DNA from: Capillidium heterosporum
Taxonomy: Eukaryota > Entomophthoromycota > Entomophthoromycetes > Entomophthorales > Capillidiaceae
DNA length: 64,000 bases
Assembly: GCA_016630905.1 (NCBI GenBank)
Contig: WBMQ01000002.1
Span: 2,914,001 to 2,978,000, forward strand
Direction: 5' to 3'
The translations under genes were made by a program, and so were the position numbers. Shown here one piece after another: positions 1-11,238 of the stretch. The notes beneath the pieces are model-generated. The model searched no databases, was not told where the DNA came from, and saw only the letters and a program-made list of their open reading frames with translations. How positions within the stretch are numbered: position 1 is the stretch's first letter; each line of letters opens with the position of its first letter.

Positions 1-1266
1 CACCGCTTTACGGAAGGTGCTTCTAGCGTTGAAGTTCTCACGGATACCAGGCAACAAGTTGGTGGCAGGTGCTTCTTCCACTTCAGAAATAGGTACTGGA
101 ACACCTACCGATTCAGGGTGTCGCTGACGGTAAATTTCATTTAGCCAGGGATGCTGCAAGGCCTGTTTAGCCGTCATACGTTCAGTTGGGTTGATCAACA
201 GCAAGCATTGGATGAAATTTTTGGCAGTGTCGGATACACCCCTCCAAAACTGCTCAGGAGCAAAGGCGTACTTGGCCTGTAAGATGTTGGTAAAGTCACA
301 GCGCTCGTCCGAAGTATCGAAGGGTGGGTATCCACATAGTAGGTAATAGGCGATTACACCGATGGCCCACATGTCACTAGTTCAAATTAGAAATTTATAG
401 AGTAGGTTTAACTTACACTGGTTTACTGTGGCCGGATTTTTTGAAGATTTCAGGGGCCTAGGGAAACATAAGTTAAAACGAAATAAAAATCAGTACCATG
501 TAGCCTGGGGTTCCGCAGGTGGTACTTAGAGAATCACTTTCATCGGTATCTATGATCCTCGACAATCCAAAGTCACTAATCAACAGTTCGCTGTTGTTAT
601 CTGCCGTTCTAAACAGTAGATTTTCGGGCTATAGAGTGATTAATTGTAGCCTATATGAGTTTAGTCGTTTACCTTTAGATCTATAAACTTGAGTCAGTAA
701 ATTTATAAATATTTTAGTCTACCTCTGTGGACGATCCCATGGTCATGTAAGTAGGCAACCGAGTCGACGATGGTATAGATAAGCTCAGCGGCATCTTTCT
801 CGAAAAAACTCCCTTGGATCGTAGATACGATCGAAAAGTTCCCCTCCGGTAGCAAGCTCCGTTATTATATAGACTAAAAGTTAATTATAAAAATGCAAAT
901 AAACTTACGATTATTTGCCGTTTCAAAACAGTCCATCATAGACAAGATGTTGGGATGGCCTAACGAAATTTTTCGAAGGATTTCTATCTCATTTCTAATA
1001 AGATGTTCACGTCCTCGCATCAGTCTCTTGTTTAAAATCTTGGCTGCGTAGTAGCTTCCAGTTTCGATCTATACATTATAAACTTAGCAATTAAAACTTT
1101 TCCATTCCTACCTCAATAGCCTCTACATTAGAAAAAAGATATTGAGTTATACATAGCAATATTTAAAAGTACCTTTTACTATAGCGTAAGAACCTTGGCC
1201 TAAAGTCTTTGCCGTCTTGTATCTGCATGGAATGGTAACTACTTGCTGGGGTGGCGTACTCAACAT
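1..1266 (-). CDS. CMK: Ca2+/calmodulin-dependent protein kinase, 3' end cut by window edge
   Basis: Serine/threonine kinase of the CaMK group, phosphorylating substrates in response to Ca2+/calmodulin. Exons on the minus strand read 1173-1266, 1112-1122, 909-1068, 723-873, 673-680, 497-628, 417-457 and 1-376. Visible motifs are the glycine loop GQGSYAIVK, the lysine in YYAAKIL, the catalytic loop HRDLKPENLL, DFGLSR, the activation-segment CGTPGYMAPE and DMWAIGVIAYYLLCGYPPF. After the catalytic core comes NLLPGIRENFNARSTFRKAV, matching the autoinhibitory/calmodulin-binding start of CaMKI-type enzymes; the C-terminus lies outside the window. Two exons are tiny: 11 nt, and 8 nt encoding DLK of the catalytic loop. 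The frame breaks once in exon 4: one extra base in the GG at 816-817 separates GGELFDR from GSFFEKDAAELIY. Because all else is intact, a sequencing error or very recent mutation is likely. Confidence 0.93.
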
Positions 1267-3119
1267 CTTTGTTGGTTGATTAGGTGAAGTTGAAGTTGAA
1301 AGGTGAACACTCTTTATAACTCTTAGCCAAGTAAAAATTGGTACTGAATGGGATTATCCCGATGCGGTAAAAATAGTTGAAGTCCTTTGGTAAATTAATT
1401 CAAGTTATTGTAAAGTTCCAAACCTGGAAATAAGATGTTCCAGGTGTTGCATTATTCGCCGAGCAAATTTAAAATTCTTGACAAACTTCAGTCTCCAGGT
1501 TTCATGGTTGGGTGTCATATCTTTATTCTGTCAAGCATAGCTATTTTAGAATCGGTAACCATCCGAAATCTAAAGATATGTACTGTCAAAACTCAAGCTA
1601 CTTGAAAATAGTGGCTTAGACTTTATTGCTTTGTTCAGAAAAGCTGGGTAACCCTTTACAAAATACACTTATAAAAAGCTACACAGTTTTTTTAAACAGA
1701 GTAGTAGATGCACGTATCGATATTCCCCTATTGAAGCGCCTACTTTTATTCTTTAGGGGAGGATACAAGCAAGTAAGGTTGCTTACCTTGTTCAACAACT
1801 TTTCATTTGTTATGTTCTTAAAGACAAGTCTACTTGTAGTCCTAATTACCCGTTTACATATGCTTTCAATTACTATATTTCACAACGACCTACAATTATA
1901 GCTGAATTTTATTTAGTCACTCTTATGGTATAAAGAAACCTATACCAAAGCTACATCTTGCCACCTACCGTACATTTGGCCAAGCTGTAGCTACTTTTAC
2001 TAAATTTAAGATCATAAAGTTTACCTATAAAACTACAGCTTTCTCAAACAAATGGTAGGACTGCAGATACTACTGAAATTCACTTAAGCAAGCAATTTGC
2101 AATGTGAAGCTTATGGCAGCTGTTGTACAGTGAAAATTAAATCCAACTTAAAGCTTACCTAACAGCAACAAGCCTAAAGAATTAAAGGAATCAAATAAAT
2201 TCGACTTTTACTCCTACTTCTAGCTTCAACTTCAAGGTTTTTATAACCAAGACAGAATTACATAGTTTATGTTAGAGTTAAAGCTTTCAGTAGGCAATTT
2301 TATTTCTACATATGTATTACGCATTTTCAGCTATTATATTAAAAATATAGGCCTACATTTTTCAGCCTTCATAATAAAATGCATCGCCATCCACCAACTC
2401 AACACCATTTGACCAATGTCCTGCTCCCATTGCCACAAATTAAGCATCTTTCGATTCAAGTGGAAAGCAGACATGTGATCTAGTTTGGATGAAGCAGCAT
2501 ACGTAGGATTGTCAGAAGCTACACCATTTGCCCAAGACAACAGTATAGCTATGCTACTACATATTTAACTTTATGGAATGTAAATCCCAACCAATGAAAT
2601 TTTATTACTAGCTCAATTCTACAATAGATTTCCAAATTGATATCCAGTTTACTATGACTATTATAGCTCAAACTGCAACGGATATACTTTTTATCGAAAT
2701 TTATTGGCACATTTTATATAAAAATATGCCTCAAATCTCCAACTTATATTGGCATGAGTTCCTATAATTTGTAGAAACTTCATTCACTTTAGAGCTCAAG
2801 ATTTTAGGACTTTAACAGCAAAATTAACTTTAAAGTTTAACTGGTAATGAGTTAAATACATATACGTCTAAATTACTCTTGTAAACTAAACAGTTTATAG
2901 CGATGTAAGAGAACACTATTGTATTTTATAAGATATCTTTGGTAAGAACCAGTTATCACTCTTTAGATAGCTAATGTTAAAGACGAAAAAATATGGAAAA
3001 CTCAAATGAAGCAAGGGAAAGATATTTATAGATAACTTCGTTAAAATAATTTTATTGATATCTTTAAGCATGTATCAGGTAGAAATAAGAAGGGGACATT
3101 GGTAGTAAATATTCGAAAT
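1267..3119. other. Intergenic spacer
   Basis: AT-rich spacer upstream of the kinase. Short open frames occur (about 1626-1901 + and 2334-2540 -), but they have no recognisable domain, lack convincing codon structure and show no splice context. I see no RNA gene or repeat here. Confidence 0.5.
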
Positions 3120-3770
3120 TTATGAGGCCTTGGGACTGATGGGTGGACTACCACCCAAGTTCAACAATGGGTTTTGGATTGGCCCATGGTCATCTTTATG
3201 GGCTTTTACTGCTGCTTTGAAATCCTTGTCAACATCGGATAAATAATGTGAAAATTTAGCCGCTGTAAGGTTTTTCAAAATCTCCATTATCGTTCAATGG
3301 TCTGAAGCTGCTCTTATTTCGGTTGGAAAAGAGTAGGTTTAACCTTTCCAAGGCAGATGTCGAATGTACTCCATGAGTGGTCATGCAGATAGCTTTAGTA
3401 CATTTGGCATACTTGTTGCAGTTCAATTTTTCTCTTGAGGACTCGGAATTAAAGTTTATTTTGACTGATTTAGCACACTTTTCTTCTCCGTTAACAGGGA
3501 TGATAGAATTAATAGTATTCGCTCTTCTCTTATTGATCTTAGAAGAAATTCCTGATGGATTTTCATCTCGTTTAAACAGCTTTGATGAGACTGATATCAC
3601 TAGAAATGAAACTTCAAAAGGTGAGTTTTTGAATCAGATGCTTGGCTGCAACACTTTAGAAGTTAAGTAGCTAAACCTAGATATAAGGGAGTGAAGCCAT
3701 TTATATCAGTTAGGAAGAGGTACAGGAAGCTGATGAACGCTAAAAAATAGTCACTATAGTTAACTTTCAT
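3120..3770 (-). CDS. Candidate small secreted protein, spliced, unrecognised
   Basis: Not recognised. An ATG at 3768-3770 opens a strongly hydrophobic N-terminus (MKVNYSDYFLAFISFLYLFL) that looks like a signal peptide. It stops early unless a GT..AG intron is removed; splicing from the GTTTAG near 3682 to the AG just before 3600 joins it in frame to a long open stretch (VISVSSKLFKRDENPSG...) containing cysteines as NCNKYAKCTKAICM. Near 3270 the frame closes, while a second frame continues to a proline/serine-rich end (NLGGSPPISPKAS) with stop at 3120-3122, so another intron or a frameshift is needed. Base composition is less AT-rich than the flanks. It could be a real secreted effector-like gene or a decaying one; the exon borders are inferred. 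Confidence 0.35.
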
Positions 3771-4857
3771 TTTGGTACTTTCAACTTGAACCTTCTGTTC
3801 TTTTATACTTGGGCTTTTGTTTCAAACAGTGCTATATTCATTTATGAGTTCATACTCACAACATAGTGACATATCTACAGAGTTATATGCCGTTTATTTA
3901 GAAACCAAAGTTTGTATTTAGCTCGTCCTCCTGCAAATTAAAATTTCAATATCATAGCCTTAAACTTACTATAAGATCATTCAACCAAACAGCAAGTCTA
4001 AAAAACTTCAGTAATTCAGCTCCCTTCTATATTTATAATGAATTATTTCGGCCATATATAAAAAGTATAAATCTGTATGTTCCAGTGTTCCTAATAAGAC
4101 TCATCAGTATCTATCAGCATAACTCTACTATAACCGATAGAATATCCATCCTACTTTTCTTATATATCCCTTTACACAAGCAAGAGGTTGATATGGAAGT
4201 AGGCCTAAACAAAAATACCTTCTGTAGGCACAATACCAGTAATACTAGTTCTAAATAGAAATTGTAACTGCATTAGTATACGTTTGGATAAACACATAAT
4301 AGTTCAATAATAAGCTTTGTCTTCTACATGGACTACAGTAAATTCTTTTACTGATAGGTTTACAGCCTAAATTGCCATTCCAGCCGACATATATGTACTT
4401 TTCCCAAAACCATTGGTATCCTTACTAATAAGGCTTAGCAACTTTCTAACTTCTATTAGCATTATAAAGCTTTAGAAAAAAGACAAAACTATCATTAAAA
4501 GCCTTTTCATATCTATATAGGATGAAGCTCATCCAACTCACATCTTTAGACTACAAAGTAGCCATAGTTAGACGAATTGCAAAGTATACCTTCAAAGCAT
4601 ATTTGATAACAATCAATTACCACCCTAAACTATTTGGTATACATGCTGTGAAAGTTTTGAAAACTTTGAGCTAAAAATAAGAAAAAGCAATGGTAGATAA
4701 TTTGACTGGATCACTTTATTTGGAATGCCTACTACATCTATTACCGTACATCAGTGCAAGATCGAACAGGGAAGGGATCTAACAACCCATCTCGGGTTTC
4801 TATATGATCAGGATTTGAAAGGTAGAGAAGGTTCATGATCATTCTTGTGGGACTGCT
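3771..4857. other. Intergenic spacer
   Basis: AT-rich, no convincing open frame on either strand, no recognised repeat or RNA. Confidence 0.45.
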
Positions 4858-5212
4858 TTACAAAGCTGCAGCTACGGTGTAAACATGTGTCGATGTAGCA
4901 ATTGGTGTACTATTTAAGATGCTAAGAGTGTCTTCATTTGCCATAGTCAACCTATCTCTTTTGACAGTTGCTTTTATGTGAGTGTTACGGACACTTTCAC
5001 AAAAGCATTGTTGCAGTTTCTGAAAAGAGTACCGGTTGGTTCTTGGCTATTACCTGGCTTAAGTAGAGCTTGATTCAAGGTGTCTTGGTTGAGGATTAGG
5101 TTTCTCTCGGTTGATAAGCTTTCCAATTGAATGACTACTTTAAAACTTTGATATCTGAGCTTAAGGAGCGTAGTAATCAGCCGTCGGTACCGAATCTGAA
5201 GAGGTGGGGGCA
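4858..5212 (-). pseudogene. Coding-like fragment, unknown identity (relic or missed exons)
   Basis: On the minus strand a stretch of about 88 codons without stops runs from about 5212 down to 4950 (RRLITTLLKL..., SLSTERNLILNQDTLNQALL, TLFRNCNNAFVKVSVTLT). It stops, then a frame shifted by two bases continues as KATVKRDRLTMANEDTL...AAAL and ends at 4858. Upstream sits a good intron 3' end (TACTAAC followed by a pyrimidine-rich run and CAG, about 5207-5232), so this may be an internal exon of a spliced gene. No family is recognised. GC content is above the surroundings. The shift between the two frames could be an undetected intron or decay. Confidence 0.25.
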
Positions 5213-5915
5213 GTTAGTAAACATTACATAGAATTGAGAAAGGTTTCATTTTTATACTTTTAAAATAAACTTACTATCCTTTTATACCTTTACTCTCGAT
5301 TAGGAATTGAAGCTAATGTGGACTTTCAATAAAATTTGATATCTTTTTACAAAACAAATGTTTTCATTAGATATTCCAAGGATAAAAGTGGATATGTTGT
5401 ATAAGAATAGATCGATATCACATATAAAGGTGATTTAATATGTAATTAAGAGTCTAGAACTTAATATACAATTTAAAACCATCGCAAGATGATAAGCTAA
5501 ATTGAAATTAAAATAGGATTTCAAGTGTGACTTTGCTATACAGTGAGTACTAAATCGCACACTTTTGTATGGATTGTATTGGCCAAAGTCGAATAGGAAG
5601 CTAAAATAGTACAATGAATCTATAGCAACTTCCTAATAGTAAAACAGTCTGCCATAGTTGGAATTTATTATCTTCAATTTAATTTAAACTTGTAAAGGAA
5701 CCAGTTTGTTTACTTTATAAAAGATGTTGTACATGTAAATCGATAGAGGCTTCCAGAGTAGTAATAAAGCCACCTGTACGATTGAGTATCTGTATAAACC
5801 TATGGTATCACTGAGGCATATAAAGCGTGTCCAAAAAACTAAAAGATAAAACTCATAAATTTACATTATTATGTTGCTACTTAAAACTAAACCATTAAAA
5901 ATTTATTCTCAAAAA
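5213..5915. other. Intergenic spacer
   Basis: AT-rich region between the fragment above and the 3' end of the ABC transporter. Nothing else seen. Confidence 0.45.
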
Positions 5916-8396
5916 CTAGACTTCCAACAGTCGTTTGACCTCACCTAGGCGCTTCTTCCATCCCTCGACGTCACGCAGCTTCAACCTCAACTCCTCGACC
6001 TCCTTGTCGATGGTAACTCGTAACTTCTCCTTACCTTCCAGGCATTTGACTTCGAACTTGCCATCCTCACCCTTCAATGTCAGCAAGTAGTTGTGATACT
6101 TTAACAAAGCGGGGCGGTGGGATATGGTAACTAACGTGATACCCAAGTCCTTGGCGTACGAGTACATGAGACCTTCAACGTCTGAGGATACGGCTGAAGT
6201 ACACTCATCTAAAATAGCAAACTTGGGTTTGTGGTAAAAGAGGCGCGCCAAGTTGAGTCGTTGCTTCTCACCACCGGAGAAGACGTCTTTCCATTCTTTG
6301 ACCGTATCTAAACCACCTTCACGGCTGGGGATGGTGCTGAGATGAACAGCTTCCAATATGGGATCCAAATCGGCGTCAGTCAACCCTTGGGCAATCATAT
6401 CCTTCTGGGTGTGGGGGTAGATGATCCTAGCAAATGAAAAGTAAAGTTAATGCAAAAGCTAAAGCTAAAGGAAAAAATTACTGATCACGTAAATTGCCCA
6501 AGGAGAGATAAGGTTTCTGGGGAATGAAGAAGAGTTTGTTGGAATCGGGTACTTCGATCGTACCATCTACACAAATTTCATATCAGCAATTATTCTTACT
6601 AAAAATATATTACCAAAGACGGGCCACAATCCTTTAAGCACCCTGGCGATGGCTGACTTGCCTACGCCGTTGGGACCGTTGATTAGCAGATGTTGTCCCG
6701 GTTCGACAGTAAACTTGAGGTCCTTGACCAGCAGCTCACCACCAGCTGGGTTACCGGGGTTGGGGGCGACGATGGGAACATCATCAAGCTTGATGTGATT
6801 TGAACCGACAATCTTGGTGCCAGCGATATCTTCGAGGCAGTAGCGGGGTAGAGGTTCCAAATTTTGACCTTGAGTTGCTGTATCGAATTCAACTGGCTGG
6901 GGTTGAAGCGAGTCCAAATCAGTTGCAGGAGTGAACTGATTGCTACGCAGTCGGTTCAACGTTGAGAACAAAGTGTAAACGCGGAAGGTATAACCAGCTA
7001 ACTCAGCCAACTCCTTACCAGCGTACATTACTCTACCACCAGCATCCCCCAGCGACATCATCAACCTACAATGGTTATTACGGAATTATAAAATTAAAAA
7101 GGTACCTCTTGTTGGTGATGAAATCTTGAGTACGGTTGGCAGCCTTACCACTCTTCTTCAAGGTAGCAGTAGGTACTGGTACTTTGACTGGGGATTTGTT
7201 GAAGGGATCCAACCAGTTGGGCTTGAAAACAGGAATAGCACACAACATCAGGCCGACCGCCGACCAGCAGTACTTGATGAGGAAGTCCTCTCCCAGGTTG
7301 TAGGGGATACGAGCCTTGAGGATGGTGTTGATGTGCTTGATCAAGTTGGAGTAGGTTTGGTTCAATATGCCCTCCTCCACCTTCTCACCATGGTAGAAGG
7401 CGATCTCCTCGGCGTTGGTGATCAGTCTGTTATGAGCGTTACGGAAAGCACCCTATAAAATTAATTTTAAAAAGGATAAGCATCAGAAGATAAAGTCCAA
7501 TTTACCTCGAGTTCTGTCTTGGTAGCAGCCATTTTGCCAAAATTAGGAGATAGAGCTCTCAAGCTGGTAACGGTAACCAGATAGCTGGCCATGATGATCA
7601 AAATACTACTAGGTCCAATCGACTTGGACAGCTGGTAGGTGAAGATGACCAAGTCCAGAGTAGGTTTCCCTAAGCTAGAGTACAAACCTGCTAAAGCTTC
7701 CGAGAATTTGTGGATGTCGCTAGTCAGATACTGGTCGGCGCCTATTACTTCCCGATCGAGATGTAGTAACTTGTAGTAAGTTTGGTCTCCGTTCAAGTAA
7801 AGGTGGTGGGCGTAGTCCATCAGCTTGGTCCTAAAGGCGATGGCCAGTTTGGATTGTAGGTACTTGATAATGGAGTTGGTGTAAGTTGCTGGTACGGCAA
7901 CTGCGAACCAGTAGCCGATGGATCGGATAAACTGGTTAGGGTCACGATTCACTAAATCTTTGACAATCCTACCGTCGATTCGAGCTACAATAACTGAGAG
8001 ATAGGTGCGTAAAAGTAGAAAGGTGGTATGCAACATCAATATCAAAACTATCTTGTCATTGAGTTGGAACCCATTTGGCAAAATAACTTTGAAAATAGCT
8101 TTGATCTGGTTGAAGAAAAAGTTATTGACACCTACCTTACCGCGTTTGTAGGAGGAGGGGAACTGATGGCTTAACTGGTCCAAGACTTGAGGGGAGCTGT
8201 ACTCAGAGATTGGAATCTTTATCTGTTTACCATCAGGGTCCACCTTGTTCTGTTTGTTGGCTTTACGTATACGTTGGAAGACTATTAGGTTGTGGATAAC
8301 GATTGCTATTATTGCCCCTGAAGTCATGACCTTGTTGTTGTTGCGAAGTTGGTGGAACCAACCTAGGCTGTCCTGAAGTTTACTTTGAACTGCCAT
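5916..8396 (-). CDS. ABCD-subfamily (peroxisomal fatty-acyl) half ABC transporter
   Basis: Half-transporter of the PXA/ABCD (ALD, PMP70) family, which as a dimer imports long-chain acyl substrates into peroxisomes. Exons 7506-8396, 7106-7452, 6614-7065, 6482-6566 and 5916-6426 give about 761 residues, the usual family length. The N-terminal half is the membrane domain, with hydrophobic segments near residues 25-45, 120-140 and 170-190, and an ABCD-type cytosolic helix (residues about 178-205). The C-terminal ATPase has Walker A GPNGVGKS (around residue 543), signature [13 protein letters not shown] (about 642), Walker [13 protein letters not shown] (about 660) and the switch histidine in TISHRP. 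One ATPase and one membrane domain are present, so it must pair with another half. All introns are 40-55 nt with GT..AG ends. Which paralogue (PXA1 or PXA2 type) it is cannot be told by eye. Confidence 0.93.
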
Positions 8397-9053
8397 CTAG
8401 GACGGTGGTTGTTGGAGATGGACGCTTTAATTTCACTTATGTATCCGTGAATTTGTTGAGGTTGGGTCGTCGTATATTTATGCTTCGTAGGGTTTGGTAG
8501 TTGTGGTAGCTCGATAAACTTGAAAACTCTAAACGTACCGATTCTAAAATTTGAGAGGTGACTTCTATTTTTTAACCATGTCTTATTTTCATGTGTCAAT
8601 TTGAACTAAATGAAGGTTTTTGGTTGCCACCGATTCTAACTTCTGACGTCGTTGATCAAGTTATGATTTGGATCATTTGCAAGAACAAGCTATAAAGCCA
8701 AAGCAAATGGTTGAAATGTAAAATTGGGTGAGTGAAGAGATCACGGACCTATTGTGAAGGCGGGAACTAAATCCAATTTAGACGGTACCGATGCAAATCA
8801 ACCTTGCCAGTAAATTGACTGATATTGAAAACGCTATGTTGTAAGTTTGTACTGATATGTTCGTGAATGATTTATGGACTTTATATTTAGAATTTGCAAA
8901 AACTCATCCAGTAATTCCAAACATAAAGTTAGCATTTTAGCAATCAATAGCCAACCATTATTTAATATTGGTAGTTATAATACGTAAGGTTTCAGCACGC
9001 GATTTTATGTGACGATGTTTACAATTTGACAGCTTTTAATCTAAATTTACAAG
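8397..9053. other. Divergent promoter region
   Basis: About 650 bp between the divergently transcribed ABC transporter (-) and the first F-box gene (+). It must hold both promoters. No clear TATA or operator could be assigned. Confidence 0.4.
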
Positions 9054-10334
9054 ATGAGAGTCAAGTTCAACGAGCTGCCTGACCTGATTATAGAGGAGAT
9101 ACTGGCCAACTTAGAGTTTCACGACCAGTTTAAACTTCAGTACTGCAACAAACGGTTTCGAGGCATCTTGTTGGCAAAGATTTATCAATGTATGAGATAC
9201 TGTGATATCTACAAAGATGAGGAAAACGTTCAGAGCTGGGTACTAAAGTTTGGCAAGTATGTAAGACAATTGGAAGGCTACACCATCATAGACCTAAACA
9301 AAGTTAAGAATTACCTTCCAAATGTAAAGAAATTGGAAGTTGACAACGGGAGGGATCGAAATTTTGTATTTAACGCCTTACCCAACTTATCTTATACTCT
9401 CAACCAGTTTAACTTTATCTTAACCAAGCCGCTTTCAATCCAAATAAACTTTACTCACCTCATCAGGAAGGTTAAAGAACTCAAGTTAACACTTATGTAT
9501 TTAAGCCACACCGGAAGAAGCACCATGGTGTTAGATTACTTTTCAACTTTACCATTAACGATTCTACACCTGCGAATTACTGATTCGAACTTCCAACTAC
9601 TAATCGATATCAACCGTAACTTCCCCAATCTCAAAGCACTTGACTTGAGCATTTCTACCTACAATTCAAGGGAAGAGATGGCATCGGCTACCTTCTTTAA
9701 CCTGGTAAGGCTGGAAATCAAGTTTAATGATATATCCAAGCTGGTTAAGCTACCCTTCACCACCTTCCCCAAACTTAAAACTTTGCTATTCAACGATGAC
9801 GAGTATGGAAACTTTGAAAATTACAAATTCTTAGTTCGAACTGGTTTAAACTCCCTGGTGCGCCTAAAGCTAGTAATACCCCAATTGACTTTAGAAGACT
9901 TCACCCTATTCCAAATGCTCAAATACGCCGATCTAAAATTGTCTGAAGGATTCGATACAAGCTCGATGGCTCAACTCTTTCAATTACCTCGACTTATTCA
10001 CCTCACACTGCGAGGTTCGTTGGAAGATAGTCTATTTGAGGATGTAAACTGCACTGGGCCACTAATCAAATTGGAATTGGTAGGTCCGACCTTCCTATAC
10101 CGACATTTCCTCACCTTTTTGCAGTACCAGGCACCGCACCTCGCCAACCTTTATGTAGAGAATCACTTCAATTTCCGAAGCGCTTTTCACACTTCTATGT
10201 TCAAAGATGATAGGTTTAAATGTCCTATCAAACTGCAGTTTGTTAGCGTTATGGATGAGGGAGTGGAGTTCATCAACTGGGTTCAACATCATTCACCGGA
10301 CACGTTTATAACTTTCAACGGTTTGCGGTATTGA
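9054..10334 (+). CDS. F-box/leucine-rich-repeat protein, copy 1
   Basis: Likely substrate-recognition subunit of an SCF ubiquitin ligase. The N-terminal 45 residues are an F-box (FNELPDLIIEEILANLEF, then LQYCNKRFRGILLAKIYQ); the remaining ~380 residues are irregular leucine-rich repeats (e.g. FPNLKALDLSIS, LVRLEIKFNDISKL, FPKLKTLLFNDD, LIHLTLRGSLED). 426 residues, single exon, ATG at 9054 preceding the F-box directly. The next gene downstream is a close paralogue in the same orientation, and a third is decayed, so this is a tandem duplication. Substrate unknown. The family role is known; its use here is inferred from domains only. Confidence 0.88.
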   Translation: MRVKFNELPDLIIEEILANLEFHDQFKLQYCNKRFRGILLAKIYQCMRYCDIYKDEENVQSWVLKFGKYVRQLEGYTIIDLNKVKNYLPNVKKLEVDNGRDRNFVFNALPNLSYTLNQFNFILTKPLSIQINFTHLIRKVKELKLTLMYLSHTGRSTMVLDYFSTLPLTILHLRITDSNFQLLIDINRNFPNLKALDLSISTYNSREEMASATFFNLVRLEIKFNDISKLVKLPFTTFPKLKTLLFNDDEYGNFENYKFLVRTGLNSLVRLKLVIPQLTLEDFTLFQMLKYADLKLSEGFDTSSMAQLFQLPRLIHLTLRGSLEDSLFEDVNCTGPLIKLELVGPTFLYRHFLTFLQYQAPHLANLYVENHFNFRSAFHTSMFKDDRFKCPIKLQFVSVMDEGVEFINWVQHHSPDTFITFNGLRY

Positions 10335-11238
10335 TATAGCTACCTTCAGTATTATCAAGTGCTCGACATCAAGTGTTAGAAGCCAATTTGATATCTAGTT
10401 TGATTGAACTAGCTGCTTGTTATATAATAATCCAATGTAAAACTTGTTCTAATAAAAATATCTATCTTTTTAATATTTTAAACGGCTATTATACAATTTA
10501 AATACATATGTCGTATTTTAGAACTACTTTTAGCTTCATTATGGTTCAAAATATAGCTGTTAGCTCGAACTTGACTTTACATTAGACTTGATCCCACTTG
10601 AGCTTATCAGGTTCTCATTAAAGATTTCATTTAGAAGCTACCTATCTTCATATATTTGTTTAGTTAACTTGACCTATCGATTAAAAACTCCATATAATCA
10701 ATTTCTAGTTATATCAAATACGAATCTACATTCCCATTTCTTGAAATCACCTTCAGTCACTCTTCTACTTTTACCACGCCAAGTGTCCAAAAGTTCCTTT
10801 GACTTTGATCTTGTCCAACAATTTTTGACATTCATTTGCATCTATTGGATCGAATTATTTTAAAGGTGTCAACCTTGGACATATAATATGGCACATAGTA
10901 GCAGTTTAGTGCGGATATTCAAAGTTTGTTGGGTATAACCTGATCAGCCATCCAAATCAAATTTCCCCGAAATACACTCTAAATCTCCTTGAGATTGATA
11001 ATACTTTCTCCTTTGGGATAGATATTCCCACTCCCTCGGTTCCCTTCGTACCTTATGAGTATTGAACTGATAATAGCGTATGTAAGTTTAGTTAAGCTCC
11101 TTATTATCTTTCTTACAAAACCAGGTATAAATACCTTGGATTACTTCTTTTGAAGGTAATTTATCTAAATTGACTGCTAATTTCCTTGTCCCTTTCCTCC
11201 TGAAAATTTTTTATCTTTCACAGAGAATAGTATACGCT
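10335..11238. other. Spacer between F-box paralogues
   Basis: About 900 bp holding short frames only (10588-10863 + has no ATG-supported domain). It should contain the promoter of the second F-box gene. No recognised element. Confidence 0.45.

Noticed and set aside
7126-7458. 110-codon plus-strand frame
   Set aside because: Lies antisense to exon 2 of the ABC transporter, whose protein is clearly conserved.
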